NCBI GenBank assembly: GCA_900541245.1
Contig: UQIS01000031.1
Span: 1-31,658, forward strand
Direction of reading: 5' to 3'
From: an uncultured Collinsella sp.
GTDB lineage: Bacteria; Actinomycetota; Coriobacteriia; Coriobacteriales; Coriobacteriaceae
DNA length: 31,658 bases
Shown here: positions 25,497 through 31,658 of the stretch, piece by piece
Numbering within the stretch: the first letter of the stretch is position 1
Layout of the letters: each line of letters opens with the position of its first letter
Program-made: the position numbers and the translations under genes
Notes under the pieces: generated by a model
The model's input: only the letters and a program-made list of their open reading frames with translations
Told to the model about the DNA's origin: nothing
Databases searched by the model: none

Positions 25497-26681
25497 GTGG
25501 GCAAGGCTAAGGCTAAGGCGAAGAAAAAGACGACGGGGGCGCGGGCTAAGCGCGATCGTCGTCGGAAGCTTGCGACCGAGGCCCCCGCGTCTGCTGAGGA
25601 GCTGCTGGCAAGCGTGCCGGGACTCGATGCGCTGCAGGATGTTCCGGCGTTTGATGACCTGCCGGTCGATGAAGCCCAGCAGACTGCCTTTGATGATTTC
25701 TGCGCACATGCCGAGGAGCCCGAGCAGATGCAGCTGGGTGCCGTTATTCGCCTGGATCGCGGGTTTCCGCTGGTGGCGACTGCCGACGATACCTTCCGCG
25801 CCGAGCATGCAGTGGGGTTTGCCAAGTCGCGCGGCGAGGACGAGGTCCTGCTGCCTGCCGTGGGCGACCGTGTGGCGGTGCGCCGCGCTCCCGGGCACGA
25901 TATGGGCGTGATTGAGTGCGTGCTGCCGCGCCGTACGAGCTTTGAGCGTTGGCGCGGCCGTGCCCGTGGAGAGCGCCAGGTGCTCTGCTCCAACGTGGAT
26001 AGCGTGCTAATCGTGCAGGCGCTCGGTGCCGGTGAGGTGCTGCTCGACCGCGTGGCGCGCTCGCTGGTGTTGGCGCTCGACTGCGATGCCGAGCCGGTGG
26101 TGGTGCTTACCAAAGCTGACCGCTGCGATGCCGAGGAGCTCGAGCGCGATCTGGACCGCGTGCGCCGCCTGGTGGGTCCGGACGTGCGCGTGATCGTGAC
26201 GTCCTCTGCCGAGGGCCGCGGCCTGGACGAGGTCCGTGCCTGCGTGCCTGCCGGGAGCTGCGCCATGATTCTGGGCGAGTCGGGTGCCGGCAAGTCGACG
26301 CTGCTCAATGCACTGCTGGGCCACGATACGTTGGCGACCGGCGGTGTGCGCGAACGCGACGACCAGGGCCGTCACACAACCGTCGCGCGCGTGATGGTGG
26401 CGCTGCCGGGCGACGCCGGCGTGATCGCCGATGCCCCGGGCCTGCGCAGTCTACCGCTCGTGGGTCACGAGCGGGGTCTGGCGCGCGCCTTCCCCGAGAT
26501 TGTCGAGGCATCGCGCGCGTGCCGGTTTGGCGATTGCACACATACCCATGAGCCGGGCTGCGCCGTTCGCGAGGCCGAGGACGCCGGGCAGATCGACAGC
26601 CTGCGGCTGGAAACGTTCCAAAACCTGGCGTCATCCATGCGCGTGAGCGCTCAAATACTCGATCCCGATGTTCATCTGTAA
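25497..26681 (+). CDS. rsgA: Ribosome small-subunit-dependent GTPase RsgA
   Basis: A circularly permuted GTPase that helps 30S ribosome maturation. After an OB-like domain (about 80-150, with LLPAVGDRVAVRR) the motif order is permuted: G4 LTKAD at 204-208, G1 GESGAGKST at 260-268, switch region GRHTT at 291-295, and G3 DAPG at 312-315. A zinc-binding C-terminal segment follows (CRFGDCTHTHEPGC, 342-355). The GTG at 25497 is chosen because GGGAGG lies five bases upstream. The first 75 residues, beginning with a Lys/Ala-rich tail, are an extension not found in typical RsgA of about 300-350 aa. Total 394 aa. Its own terminator follows. Confidence 0.94.
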   Translation: MGKAKAKAKKKTTGARAKRDRRRKLATEAPASAEELLASVPGLDALQDVPAFDDLPVDEAQQTAFDDFCAHAEEPEQMQLGAVIRLDRGFPLVATADDTFRAEHAVGFAKSRGEDEVLLPAVGDRVAVRRAPGHDMGVIECVLPRRTSFERWRGRARGERQVLCSNVDSVLIVQALGAGEVLLDRVARSLVLALDCDAEPVVVLTKADRCDAEELERDLDRVRRLVGPDVRVIVTSSAEGRGLDEVRACVPAGSCAMILGESGAGKSTLLNALLGHDTLATGGVRERDDQGRHTTVARVMVALPGDAGVIADAPGLRSLPLVGHERGLARAFPEIVEASRACRFGDCTHTHEPGCAVREAEDAGQIDSLRLETFQNLASSMRVSAQILDPDVHL

Positions 26682-26698
26682 TTGATTTTTCCTATGAC

Positions 26699-26733
26699 AG
26701 CCGTCTCCCAACTGTTCGGGAGACGGCTTTTTT
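26699..26733 (+). terminator. Rho-independent terminator of rsgA
   Basis: AGCCGTCTCCC (26699-26709), an 8-base loop, GGGAGACGGCT (26718-26728), then TTTTTT. A perfect 11-bp stem. Confidence 0.95.
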
Positions 26734-26771
26734 GCTGCGGAAAAGCCTCGAAACATGCAGTTTGCTGACGT

Positions 26772-26836
26772 GCTGACCAAAACCTTGCCATGAGCTTGAC
26801 GGGCTGGTCAGCTTTTGGTCGGCGATTGGTTTGACA
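26772..26836 (+). promoter_or_regulatory. Upstream region of the tad operon: alternative stems and a -35 element
   Basis: GCTGACCAAAA (26772-26782) can pair either with TTTTGGTCGGC (26813-26823, one wobble) or through GCTGACC with the adjacent GGTCAGC (26806-26812). A perfect TTGACA (26831-26836) follows, but there is no clear -10 box 16-18 bases later, so the start point is uncertain. Confidence 0.35.
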
Positions 26837-26888
26837 TCGAAAACCAAGATCGCGATTGCGCCGCTTTGCACTCTGACCGCCCAGACAA

Positions 26889-26919
26889 TGGTGGTACGGG
26901 CATTCGCCCGGTACTGCCA
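26889..26919 (+). promoter_or_regulatory. Hairpin immediately before the tad operon ribosome binding site
   Basis: TGGTGGTAC-GGGC (26889-26901), loop ATTC, GCCC-g-GTACTGCCA (26906-26919): about 13 pairs with two wobbles and one bulged G. It ends two bases before the AGAGGAG site (26922-26928) and may influence translation or mRNA stability. Confidence 0.45.
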
Positions 26920-26933
26920 TGAGAGGAGCGGCC

Positions 26934-27593
26934 GTGAACAAGAGCAAGCGCATCGCCATCAGTCTGGTCGCGGGCGTGCTCGCTGCTCTGCTCTGCATGG
27001 TTTACGGCTCGTCGATCCGCTCACAAGCCGAACAGGTCCAGGCTGAGACCTTGGCCAAGTACGGTGGCGATCGCGTCGAGGTATGCGTCGCGGCGCGCGA
27101 TATCGATGTGGGCGAGACCCTCGATGAGACCAATGTCATAACCCAGGAATGGCTGACGAGTTTGCTGCCGCGTGACGCGGCGACCGAGCTGCGCCAGGTA
27201 CGCGGCGACGTGACGACTTCACGTATTCCCAAAAACGCCGTGATCTGCAATGTCTACACCAAGGCCGAGAACCACAAGCTCGAGGTGCCTAAGGGCAAGG
27301 TCGCCGTTTCGGTGGCGGTCGATGCCGAGCACTCGGTCGGCGGTGCCACGGGCGTGGGCAGCTATGTGGACGTGTACGTGCAAAAAGATGGCGTAACCGA
27401 TCGACTGTGCGGCGCGCACGTGATCGATACCAGTGAGAATTCCGGTGCCACGCGCGAGGGCAAGATCGAATGGGTGACGCTGGCGGCTGACCCCGAAGAC
27501 GTCAAGGAACTGCTGGGAGCCTCGGGCAAGGGAACGGTCAGCTTGACGATTCCCGCCACGGCGCGCGGCAAAAAGAGCGGAGGCGACGAGTGA
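26934..27593 (+). CDS. SAF-domain protein, CpaB/RcpC-like (Flp pilus assembly)
   Basis: The first gene of the tad cluster. A short basic start and one membrane helix (about residues 6-24, IAISLVAGVLAALLCMVYG) anchor a SAF domain at about 50-105 (VEVCVAARDIDVGETLDETNVI). A second beta-rich part follows (KVAVSVAVDAEHSVGG to VGSYVDVYVQKDG). CpaB/RcpC proteins act in the periplasmic or cell-wall part of the Flp pilus machine; in monoderm bacteria the partner is unclear. The GTG at 26934 has AGAGGAG five bases upstream; an ATG at 26919 lies within that site and is less likely. At 219 aa it is slightly short. The stop overlaps the next start (TGATG). Confidence 0.8.
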   Translation: MNKSKRIAISLVAGVLAALLCMVYGSSIRSQAEQVQAETLAKYGGDRVEVCVAARDIDVGETLDETNVITQEWLTSLLPRDAATELRQVRGDVTTSRIPKNAVICNVYTKAENHKLEVPKGKVAVSVAVDAEHSVGGATGVGSYVDVYVQKDGVTDRLCGAHVIDTSENSGATREGKIEWVTLAADPEDVKELLGASGKGTVSLTIPATARGKKSGGDE

Positions 27594-29242
27594 TGAAGGC
27601 GATCTGGCTTGCGTGCTGCGCGTGCGGCGATTACGGGCTGTTGCAGCGGGAAGTCGAGGGCCGTGATGCGGGTGCACAGGTGCTTCGCGTGGGTGACCTG
27701 GACGGGCTGATTTCCATGGCGCGGGCGTTTCCGTCGCGCCGCGGGGCTGCCATCATCGCGGCGTCTCTGTTCGATACCGAAGATGTGCGCAAGACTGTTG
27801 CGCGCCTGACGGCCGAAGGCCGCGTGAGTCGCGTGGTCGTGTTGATAGAAGCGCTCGATCCGTCGGATATCGAGGGGCTGTTTCGCGCGGGGGCGACCGA
27901 GGTCATCGCTGCGCACAGTATATGCGGCAACGGGCGCGCGGGCGAGGGAGCGGTTGATTCCGATCGGCGCATGACGATTGAGCCCGATGCTTTTGTTGAT
28001 AGGGAACCCGGGGCGCCTCGCGCTACAAGAGGCCCGCGTGTTGATGATTATGGAAAAGCGGAAGCCGAGCATGGTCGGCGCCCCCGGAACCCCCTTGTAT
28101 ACGATGATGCTGGAGGGCCGGCGCAACATGCTGGCGATTCCCCGGCTGTACATATGGGATACGTGCACGGCGTGAATCTGGCGGATGAACTCGACGAAGT
28201 TGAGGGCTTTGCCGGGCGCGGCGAGTTGTCGCTGATGCAGCATGAGCAGATTGCACGGAACGAGCCTGCCTCGCAGATCGAACAGGCTGCCATGCCGGCT
28301 TGGACGCAGCGTGTGGTTGCGGCGGGGGAGACGGGGACGCTGTCACCGACGCCCGCTCCGCCGCCTCCGATGCCGCCGGCAGACGCTGCCGCTCCGCAGC
28401 ATCGAGCTCCGGTCATCTGCGCCATTTCGGGTTCGGGCGGTTGCGGCAAGTCGACGATCGTTGCCACCATGGCACACGCATCGTCGCTGTTGGGCTTGCG
28501 TGCCGCCGTGCTCGACCTGGACCTGATGTTTGGAAACCTTTACGACTTGTTGGGCGTCGATGCTCCGCGCGATATGGCGGCACTTATCGAGCCGTCGGCG
28601 GCGGGCGCGCTCACCGAGCCGGATATCGTAGCCACATCGATGCGCGTGGCGCCGGGCGTTACGCTCTGGGGTCCCGTCGCGGCGCCCGAGCAAGCCGAGC
28701 TCATGGCACGTCCGGTGGAGCTACTGCTTGATGTTCTGCGTCGCGAATCCGACGTGGTCTTTATCGATACCTCGGTCTTTTGGGGCGACGCCGTGGCGGC
28801 TGCGGTGGCGGCGAGCGACCGTTGCCTGGTCGTTGGCGATGCGGCGGTGTCGTCCGCGACATCGGCGTCGCGCGTCATTGAACTGGCGAGTCGAGTAGGT
28901 GTGCCGCGCACGCGCATGAGCGCCGTGTTCAACCGGTTCGGTGCGCGCGGGGCAGACGAGGACGTCGCCATGCGCTTTGAGATTGCCTGTGCGTTGAGCT
29001 CCAAGATTCGTATCGCCGATGGCGGGCAGGATCTCGCCGCGCTCATGGCGTTTGGGCGCGCTGACGAAGCAGTGGGGCAGACCAGCGCTTTTGCGTCCAG
29101 CGTGCGCGAGGCCACGCGCGAGATGCTCGTGGAACTGGGGTGCGCCGTCGGCCCTTGGAGCGATATGGTCGCCGACCGTGCAACGCGTACCGAGCGCCCG
29201 CGTATCCGCCTTCCCCGGTCGCGCGAGGGTGATTCGCGATGA
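27593..29242 (+). CDS. TadZ/CpaE-like ATPase of the tad pilus locus
   Basis: A 549-aa protein with three parts. Residues 1-110 resemble a degenerate receiver-like domain (alternating strands and helices, VVVLIEALDPSDIEGLFRAGATEVI). Residues 110-270 are low complexity with a PTPAPPPPMPP run. Residues 272-500 form a ParA/MinD-like ATPase, with a P-loop GSGGCGKST at 280-288 and LDLDLMFGNLYDLLG at 308-321. The P-loop lacks the signature Lys of classic KGGxGKS ParA loops. TadZ/CpaE proteins place the pilus machine at cell poles. The ATG at 27593 overlaps the previous stop (TGATG); a GTG at 27590 is an alternative. The long linker is unusual. Confidence 0.78.
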   Translation: MKAIWLACCACGDYGLLQREVEGRDAGAQVLRVGDLDGLISMARAFPSRRGAAIIAASLFDTEDVRKTVARLTAEGRVSRVVVLIEALDPSDIEGLFRAGATEVIAAHSICGNGRAGEGAVDSDRRMTIEPDAFVDREPGAPRATRGPRVDDYGKAEAEHGRRPRNPLVYDDAGGPAQHAGDSPAVHMGYVHGVNLADELDEVEGFAGRGELSLMQHEQIARNEPASQIEQAAMPAWTQRVVAAGETGTLSPTPAPPPPMPPADAAAPQHRAPVICAISGSGGCGKSTIVATMAHASSLLGLRAAVLDLDLMFGNLYDLLGVDAPRDMAALIEPSAAGALTEPDIVATSMRVAPGVTLWGPVAAPEQAELMARPVELLLDVLRRESDVVFIDTSVFWGDAVAAAVAASDRCLVVGDAAVSSATSASRVIELASRVGVPRTRMSAVFNRFGARGADEDVAMRFEIACALSSKIRIADGGQDLAALMAFGRADEAVGQTSAFASSVREATREMLVELGCAVGPWSDMVADRATRTERPRIRLPRSREGDSR

Positions 29243-30567
29243 GTTTGCAAACAAGGATTAAGGCTGCCGGCGCTGCAGCGGCGACAGCGCCTGTAGATGC
29301 GGGGCGTCGCCGCGCGGTGAAACGACGCACCAAGCGCGCCGTGATGGACCGCATGGGTTACGACGAAGTGGCGCGTATCAGCGCCTATATCAACCCGGCG
29401 CTTGCCCGCTCGGAATTGCGTCCCGCGGTGGAGGCGGCGCTCAACGTGGAGGAAGCGACCGACCTGGCGACGCCCGAGCGCGAGACCATCATCGACGAGA
29501 TTTTGGATGACGTGGTGGGCTTGGGACCGTTGCAGCCGCTCATCGAGGATGACACCGTTACCGAGATCATGATCAACGGCTGCCGCTCGGCTTTCTTTGA
29601 ACGTGGCGGCGTCTTGTACCCCATCGAGCATGCGTTTGAGGATGATGAGCAGATCCGTGTGCTTATCGACCGCATCATCTCGCCACTTGGCCGTCGTATC
29701 GACGAGCGCAGCCCCATCGTCAACGCCCGCCTCAAAACGGGCTATCGCGTCAACGCGGTGATCCCGCCTGTGGCGATTGACGGACCGATTCTCACCATCC
29801 GAAAGTTCTCGGACCGCATTTGCTCACTGGACGAGCTCGTGGGGCTGGGGTCGCTGCCGCTTTGGTATGCGCAGCTGCTGTCGTGCGCGGTGTCGCTGCG
29901 ACAGGACCTGGCGGTTGCGGGAGGCACTGGATCTGGTAAGACCACCCTGCTCAACGCGTTGTCATGCGAGATTTCCACCGGTGAGCGCATCGTGACGATC
30001 GAGGACTCTGCCGAGCTCAAGTTTGCGCATCATCCGCACGTGGTGCGCCTGGAGGCGCGCGAGGCTTCAATTGAGGGCGAGGGCGCGGTGACGATCCGCG
30101 ACCTGGTGACCAATGCCCTGCGCATGCGCCCCGACCGCATCGTGGTGGGCGAGGTGCGCGGTGCCGAGTGCTGTGACATGTTGCAGGCCATGAACACGGG
30201 CCACGACGGGTCGCTCACCACACTTCATGCGGGTTCAGAACAGGAGACCGTGGTGCGTCTGACGTTGCTTGCACGTTATGGCATCGATCTGCCGAGCGAG
30301 CTCATCGAGGAACAGATTGCCATGGCGCTCGACGGCATCGTGATGTCCGAGCGCCACGCCGATGGCAGGCGTTTCGTCTCCTCGTATTCGGGGGTGCGTC
30401 GCGCCGCGTCGGGCGGCGTAGAGCTCGAGCGCTATGTGACTTTCGATGCCGCCGAGCGCACCTGGACGCTTGACCGCGAGCCGCCGTTTATCGCAGAAGG
30501 CCTGCGGTCGGGGACGCTCACACAAGAGGAGGTGGACGAATGGAGGTCGCTGTGCCCCTCGTCGTAG
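29239..30567 (+). CDS. tadA: Flp pilus assembly ATPase TadA/CpaF
   Basis: The secretion ATPase that powers Flp pilus assembly at the inner face of the membrane. The N-terminal region contains the family's DDVVGLGPLQPLIEDDTVTEIMING stretch in two parts (about 90-113). Walker A GGTGSGKTT is at 228-236, the Asp box IVTIEDSAELKF at 251-262, Walker B IVVGEVRG at 301-308, and the His box GSLTTLHAGS at 324-333. The length of 442 aa is normal for TadA/CpaF. Its ATG overlaps the stop of the TadZ-like gene (ATGA), so the two are translationally coupled; the 3' end overlaps the next gene by 28 bases. Confidence 0.95.
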   Translation: MSLQTRIKAAGAAAATAPVDAGRRRAVKRRTKRAVMDRMGYDEVARISAYINPALARSELRPAVEAALNVEEATDLATPERETIIDEILDDVVGLGPLQPLIEDDTVTEIMINGCRSAFFERGGVLYPIEHAFEDDEQIRVLIDRIISPLGRRIDERSPIVNARLKTGYRVNAVIPPVAIDGPILTIRKFSDRICSLDELVGLGSLPLWYAQLLSCAVSLRQDLAVAGGTGSGKTTLLNALSCEISTGERIVTIEDSAELKFAHHPHVVRLEAREASIEGEGAVTIRDLVTNALRMRPDRIVVGEVRGAECCDMLQAMNTGHDGSLTTLHAGSEQETVVRLTLLARYGIDLPSELIEEQIAMALDGIVMSERHADGRRFVSSYSGVRRAASGGVELERYVTFDAAERTWTLDREPPFIAEGLRSGTLTQEEVDEWRSLCPSS

Positions 30568-31466
30568 GGGGTTTGGCAGGGTTTTCTGTTGCGACGGCGT
30601 GCGGGGCGGAACCTCGTGTGCCGCAGGTGCCGCCGGCGGAGCTGGCGCGTCAGGCGCTCGAGACGGTGGCAGAGAGGCTGCCGCGTGAGCTGGTGGAAAA
30701 CGATCTGCTGAAAAAGATCGCCCGTTCGTGGACATCGCTGGCTCCGGCGCATCGCCTTGGCCTCGTGATCGAAGATGCTTCGGGGCGTTTGGCGTTTCTG
30801 CTGCTATCGAGCGGTGTCTGCTGCGTTTTACTAACGATGGTGTCGTTATCGCCCCTCGGATTTGCCTTGGGACTTGTTGCTCCGATTGCCGTTGGCGCCG
30901 CTCGGGACGGCTTTGAGAGCCGGCGCGAGCAACACGATGCAGAAGAGGCCATGCCCGAGGCGTTTACCGCACTTTCCATGTCGCTTGCCTCGGGACATTC
31001 GCTGGCCCAGGGCATGCGCTTTGTGGGCGCTCATGCGCAAGAGCCGGTACATACCGAGTTTTTGCGGGTGGCGGCGGCGATCGATTGCGGCATCTCGGCG
31101 ACCGACGCGCTCGATGACCTGCTCGTGCGCATCGACGCCCCCGGTCTTTCGCTTGTGACTTTGGCGCTTAAGGTGTCTCAGCGTACCGGCGCTCCGCTTG
31201 CCGACTTACTGTCCGAGGCGTCGAGCATGGTGGGGGAGCGCATTGAGCTCAAGCGCCGCCTAGATGTTAAGACGTCGCAGGCCCGCATGTCTGCGCATAT
31301 GGTCGCGGCGATGCCGACGGGCATGTGCGCGGTGTTGGCGCTGCTTTCGGCAGATTTTCGTCGCGGTCTTGCGACGCCTGCCGGCGCGGGCGCTGTGGTG
31401 CTGGGTCTTGCCCTCAACGCCGTTGCCCTGGTGGTTATCCGGCGCATTATGCGGGTGGAGCTATGA
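30540..31466 (+). CDS. TadB-like type II secretion system F-domain membrane protein
   Basis: Membrane platform protein of the Flp pilus machine. A hydrophobic N-terminus (VPLVVGGLAGFSVATA), two adjacent membrane segments at about 80-122, a cytoplasmic T2SSF helical domain at about 135-235 (EAMPEAFTALSMSLASGHSL, ALKVSQRTGAPLADLLSEAS), and two closing membrane segments near 255-305 give the usual TadB layout. The 308-aa length fits. GAGGAGG precedes the ATG inside the tadA gene. The stop overlaps the next start (ATGA). TadB and TadC are homologous, so the letter is assigned from gene order. Confidence 0.85.
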   Translation: MEVAVPLVVGGLAGFSVATACGAEPRVPQVPPAELARQALETVAERLPRELVENDLLKKIARSWTSLAPAHRLGLVIEDASGRLAFLLLSSGVCCVLLTMVSLSPLGFALGLVAPIAVGAARDGFESRREQHDAEEAMPEAFTALSMSLASGHSLAQGMRFVGAHAQEPVHTEFLRVAAAIDCGISATDALDDLLVRIDAPGLSLVTLALKVSQRTGAPLADLLSEASSMVGERIELKRRLDVKTSQARMSAHMVAAMPTGMCAVLALLSADFRRGLATPAGAGAVVLGLALNAVALVVIRRIMRVEL

Positions 31467-31658
31467 GCGCCCCGGTTGCAGTTGCGGCTTGCCTGTGCGC
31501 TCTGAGTGTATTTGTCGCGACGGGTTTGGATCGGGCGGATGCACGCAAGATCGCAGAGGCCTGCAAGCGCGAGGCGGTGCTGGTCGCTGCCGCCTATCGC
31601 ACGGTGGTCGATGGTCTGACAGCTCGTAGGAAGGGAGCAGTAGGGGAGGGCGTCCAGG
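31463..31658 (+). CDS. Start of a further tad membrane protein, probably TadC (3' end cut off)
   Basis: Only the first 65 residues are in the window. They show a hydrophobic segment (VAVAACLCALSVFVATGL) followed by a charged helical stretch (DARKIAEACKREAVLVAAAYR). The ATG overlaps the stop of the TadB-like gene and has GGTGGAG upstream. By gene order this should be TadC, the second T2SSF protein, but the T2SSF domain itself lies outside the window, so the call is an inference. The frame is open to the last base. Confidence 0.6.
   Translation, partial: MSAPVAVAACLCALSVFVATGLDRADARKIAEACKREAVLVAAAYRTVVDGLTARRKGAVGEGVQ

Overview
This window looks like a chromosomal segment of a high-GC Gram-positive actinobacterium of the class Coriobacteriia, most likely Collinsella or a close relative. 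That assignment is an inference. It rests on GC-rich codon use, purine-rich ribosome binding sites with frequent GTG/TTG starts, a T-box-controlled pheST pair, a tad pilus locus and the overall protein style; no database search was possible.

Layout. Positions 1-4,060 are an accessory-looking mix: the C-terminal part of an ATP-binding transcriptional-regulator-like protein, an unrecognised minus-strand gene, an HNH endonuclease with an unassigned N-terminal half, a small Cys-rich protein and a DUF5710 protein. A minus-strand tRNA-Val(GAC) with its own promoter and terminator follows. Next come an EamA-family transporter preceded by a possibly structured leader, a large membrane-anchored DUF4012 protein and glmM (phosphoglucosamine mutase). 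A cluster of hairpin repeats built around GGGACGTTC lies after glmM. A minus-strand M32 carboxypeptidase is divergent from a phenylalanine T-box leader and pheS-pheT.

From about 15,400 a three-gene ECF-type nickel/cobalt uptake system (M, Q and O components) is driven by a well-formed promoter. Directly downstream of its -10 box is a perfect GTGTTAC-N14-GTAACAC palindrome that resembles a NikR operator, which favours nickel as substrate. A zinc-dependent phospholipase C-like protein converges on a probable PD-(D/E)XK nuclease-like protein; their stop codons overlap. A long inverted repeat separates the latter from pyruvate kinase (minus strand).

Divergent from pyk is a large P-type (Ca2+-ATPase-like) cation pump. 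Its roughly 110-nt leader contains a hairpin whose 7-nt loop is fully complementary to a downstream segment, plus a 9-bp helix that buries the Shine-Dalgarno sequence. It matches no riboswitch class that I can recall and is the best candidate here for an undescribed regulatory element. After a large stem-loop repeat and a terminator comes rsgA (ribosome-assembly GTPase). The window closes with a translationally coupled tad (Flp pilus) operon: a CpaB/RcpC-like SAF protein, a TadZ/CpaE-like ATPase with a long disordered linker, TadA/CpaF, a TadB-like membrane protein and the start of a further membrane protein cut by the window edge.

Housekeeping functions (glmM, pheST, pyk, rsgA) are interleaved with metal homeostasis (the Ni/Co importer and the P-type pump), surface structure (tad) and possible defence genes (the HNH and PD-(D/E)XK-like proteins). 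RNA-level control appears repeatedly: the T-box, the ATPase leader and possibly the EamA and tad leaders.
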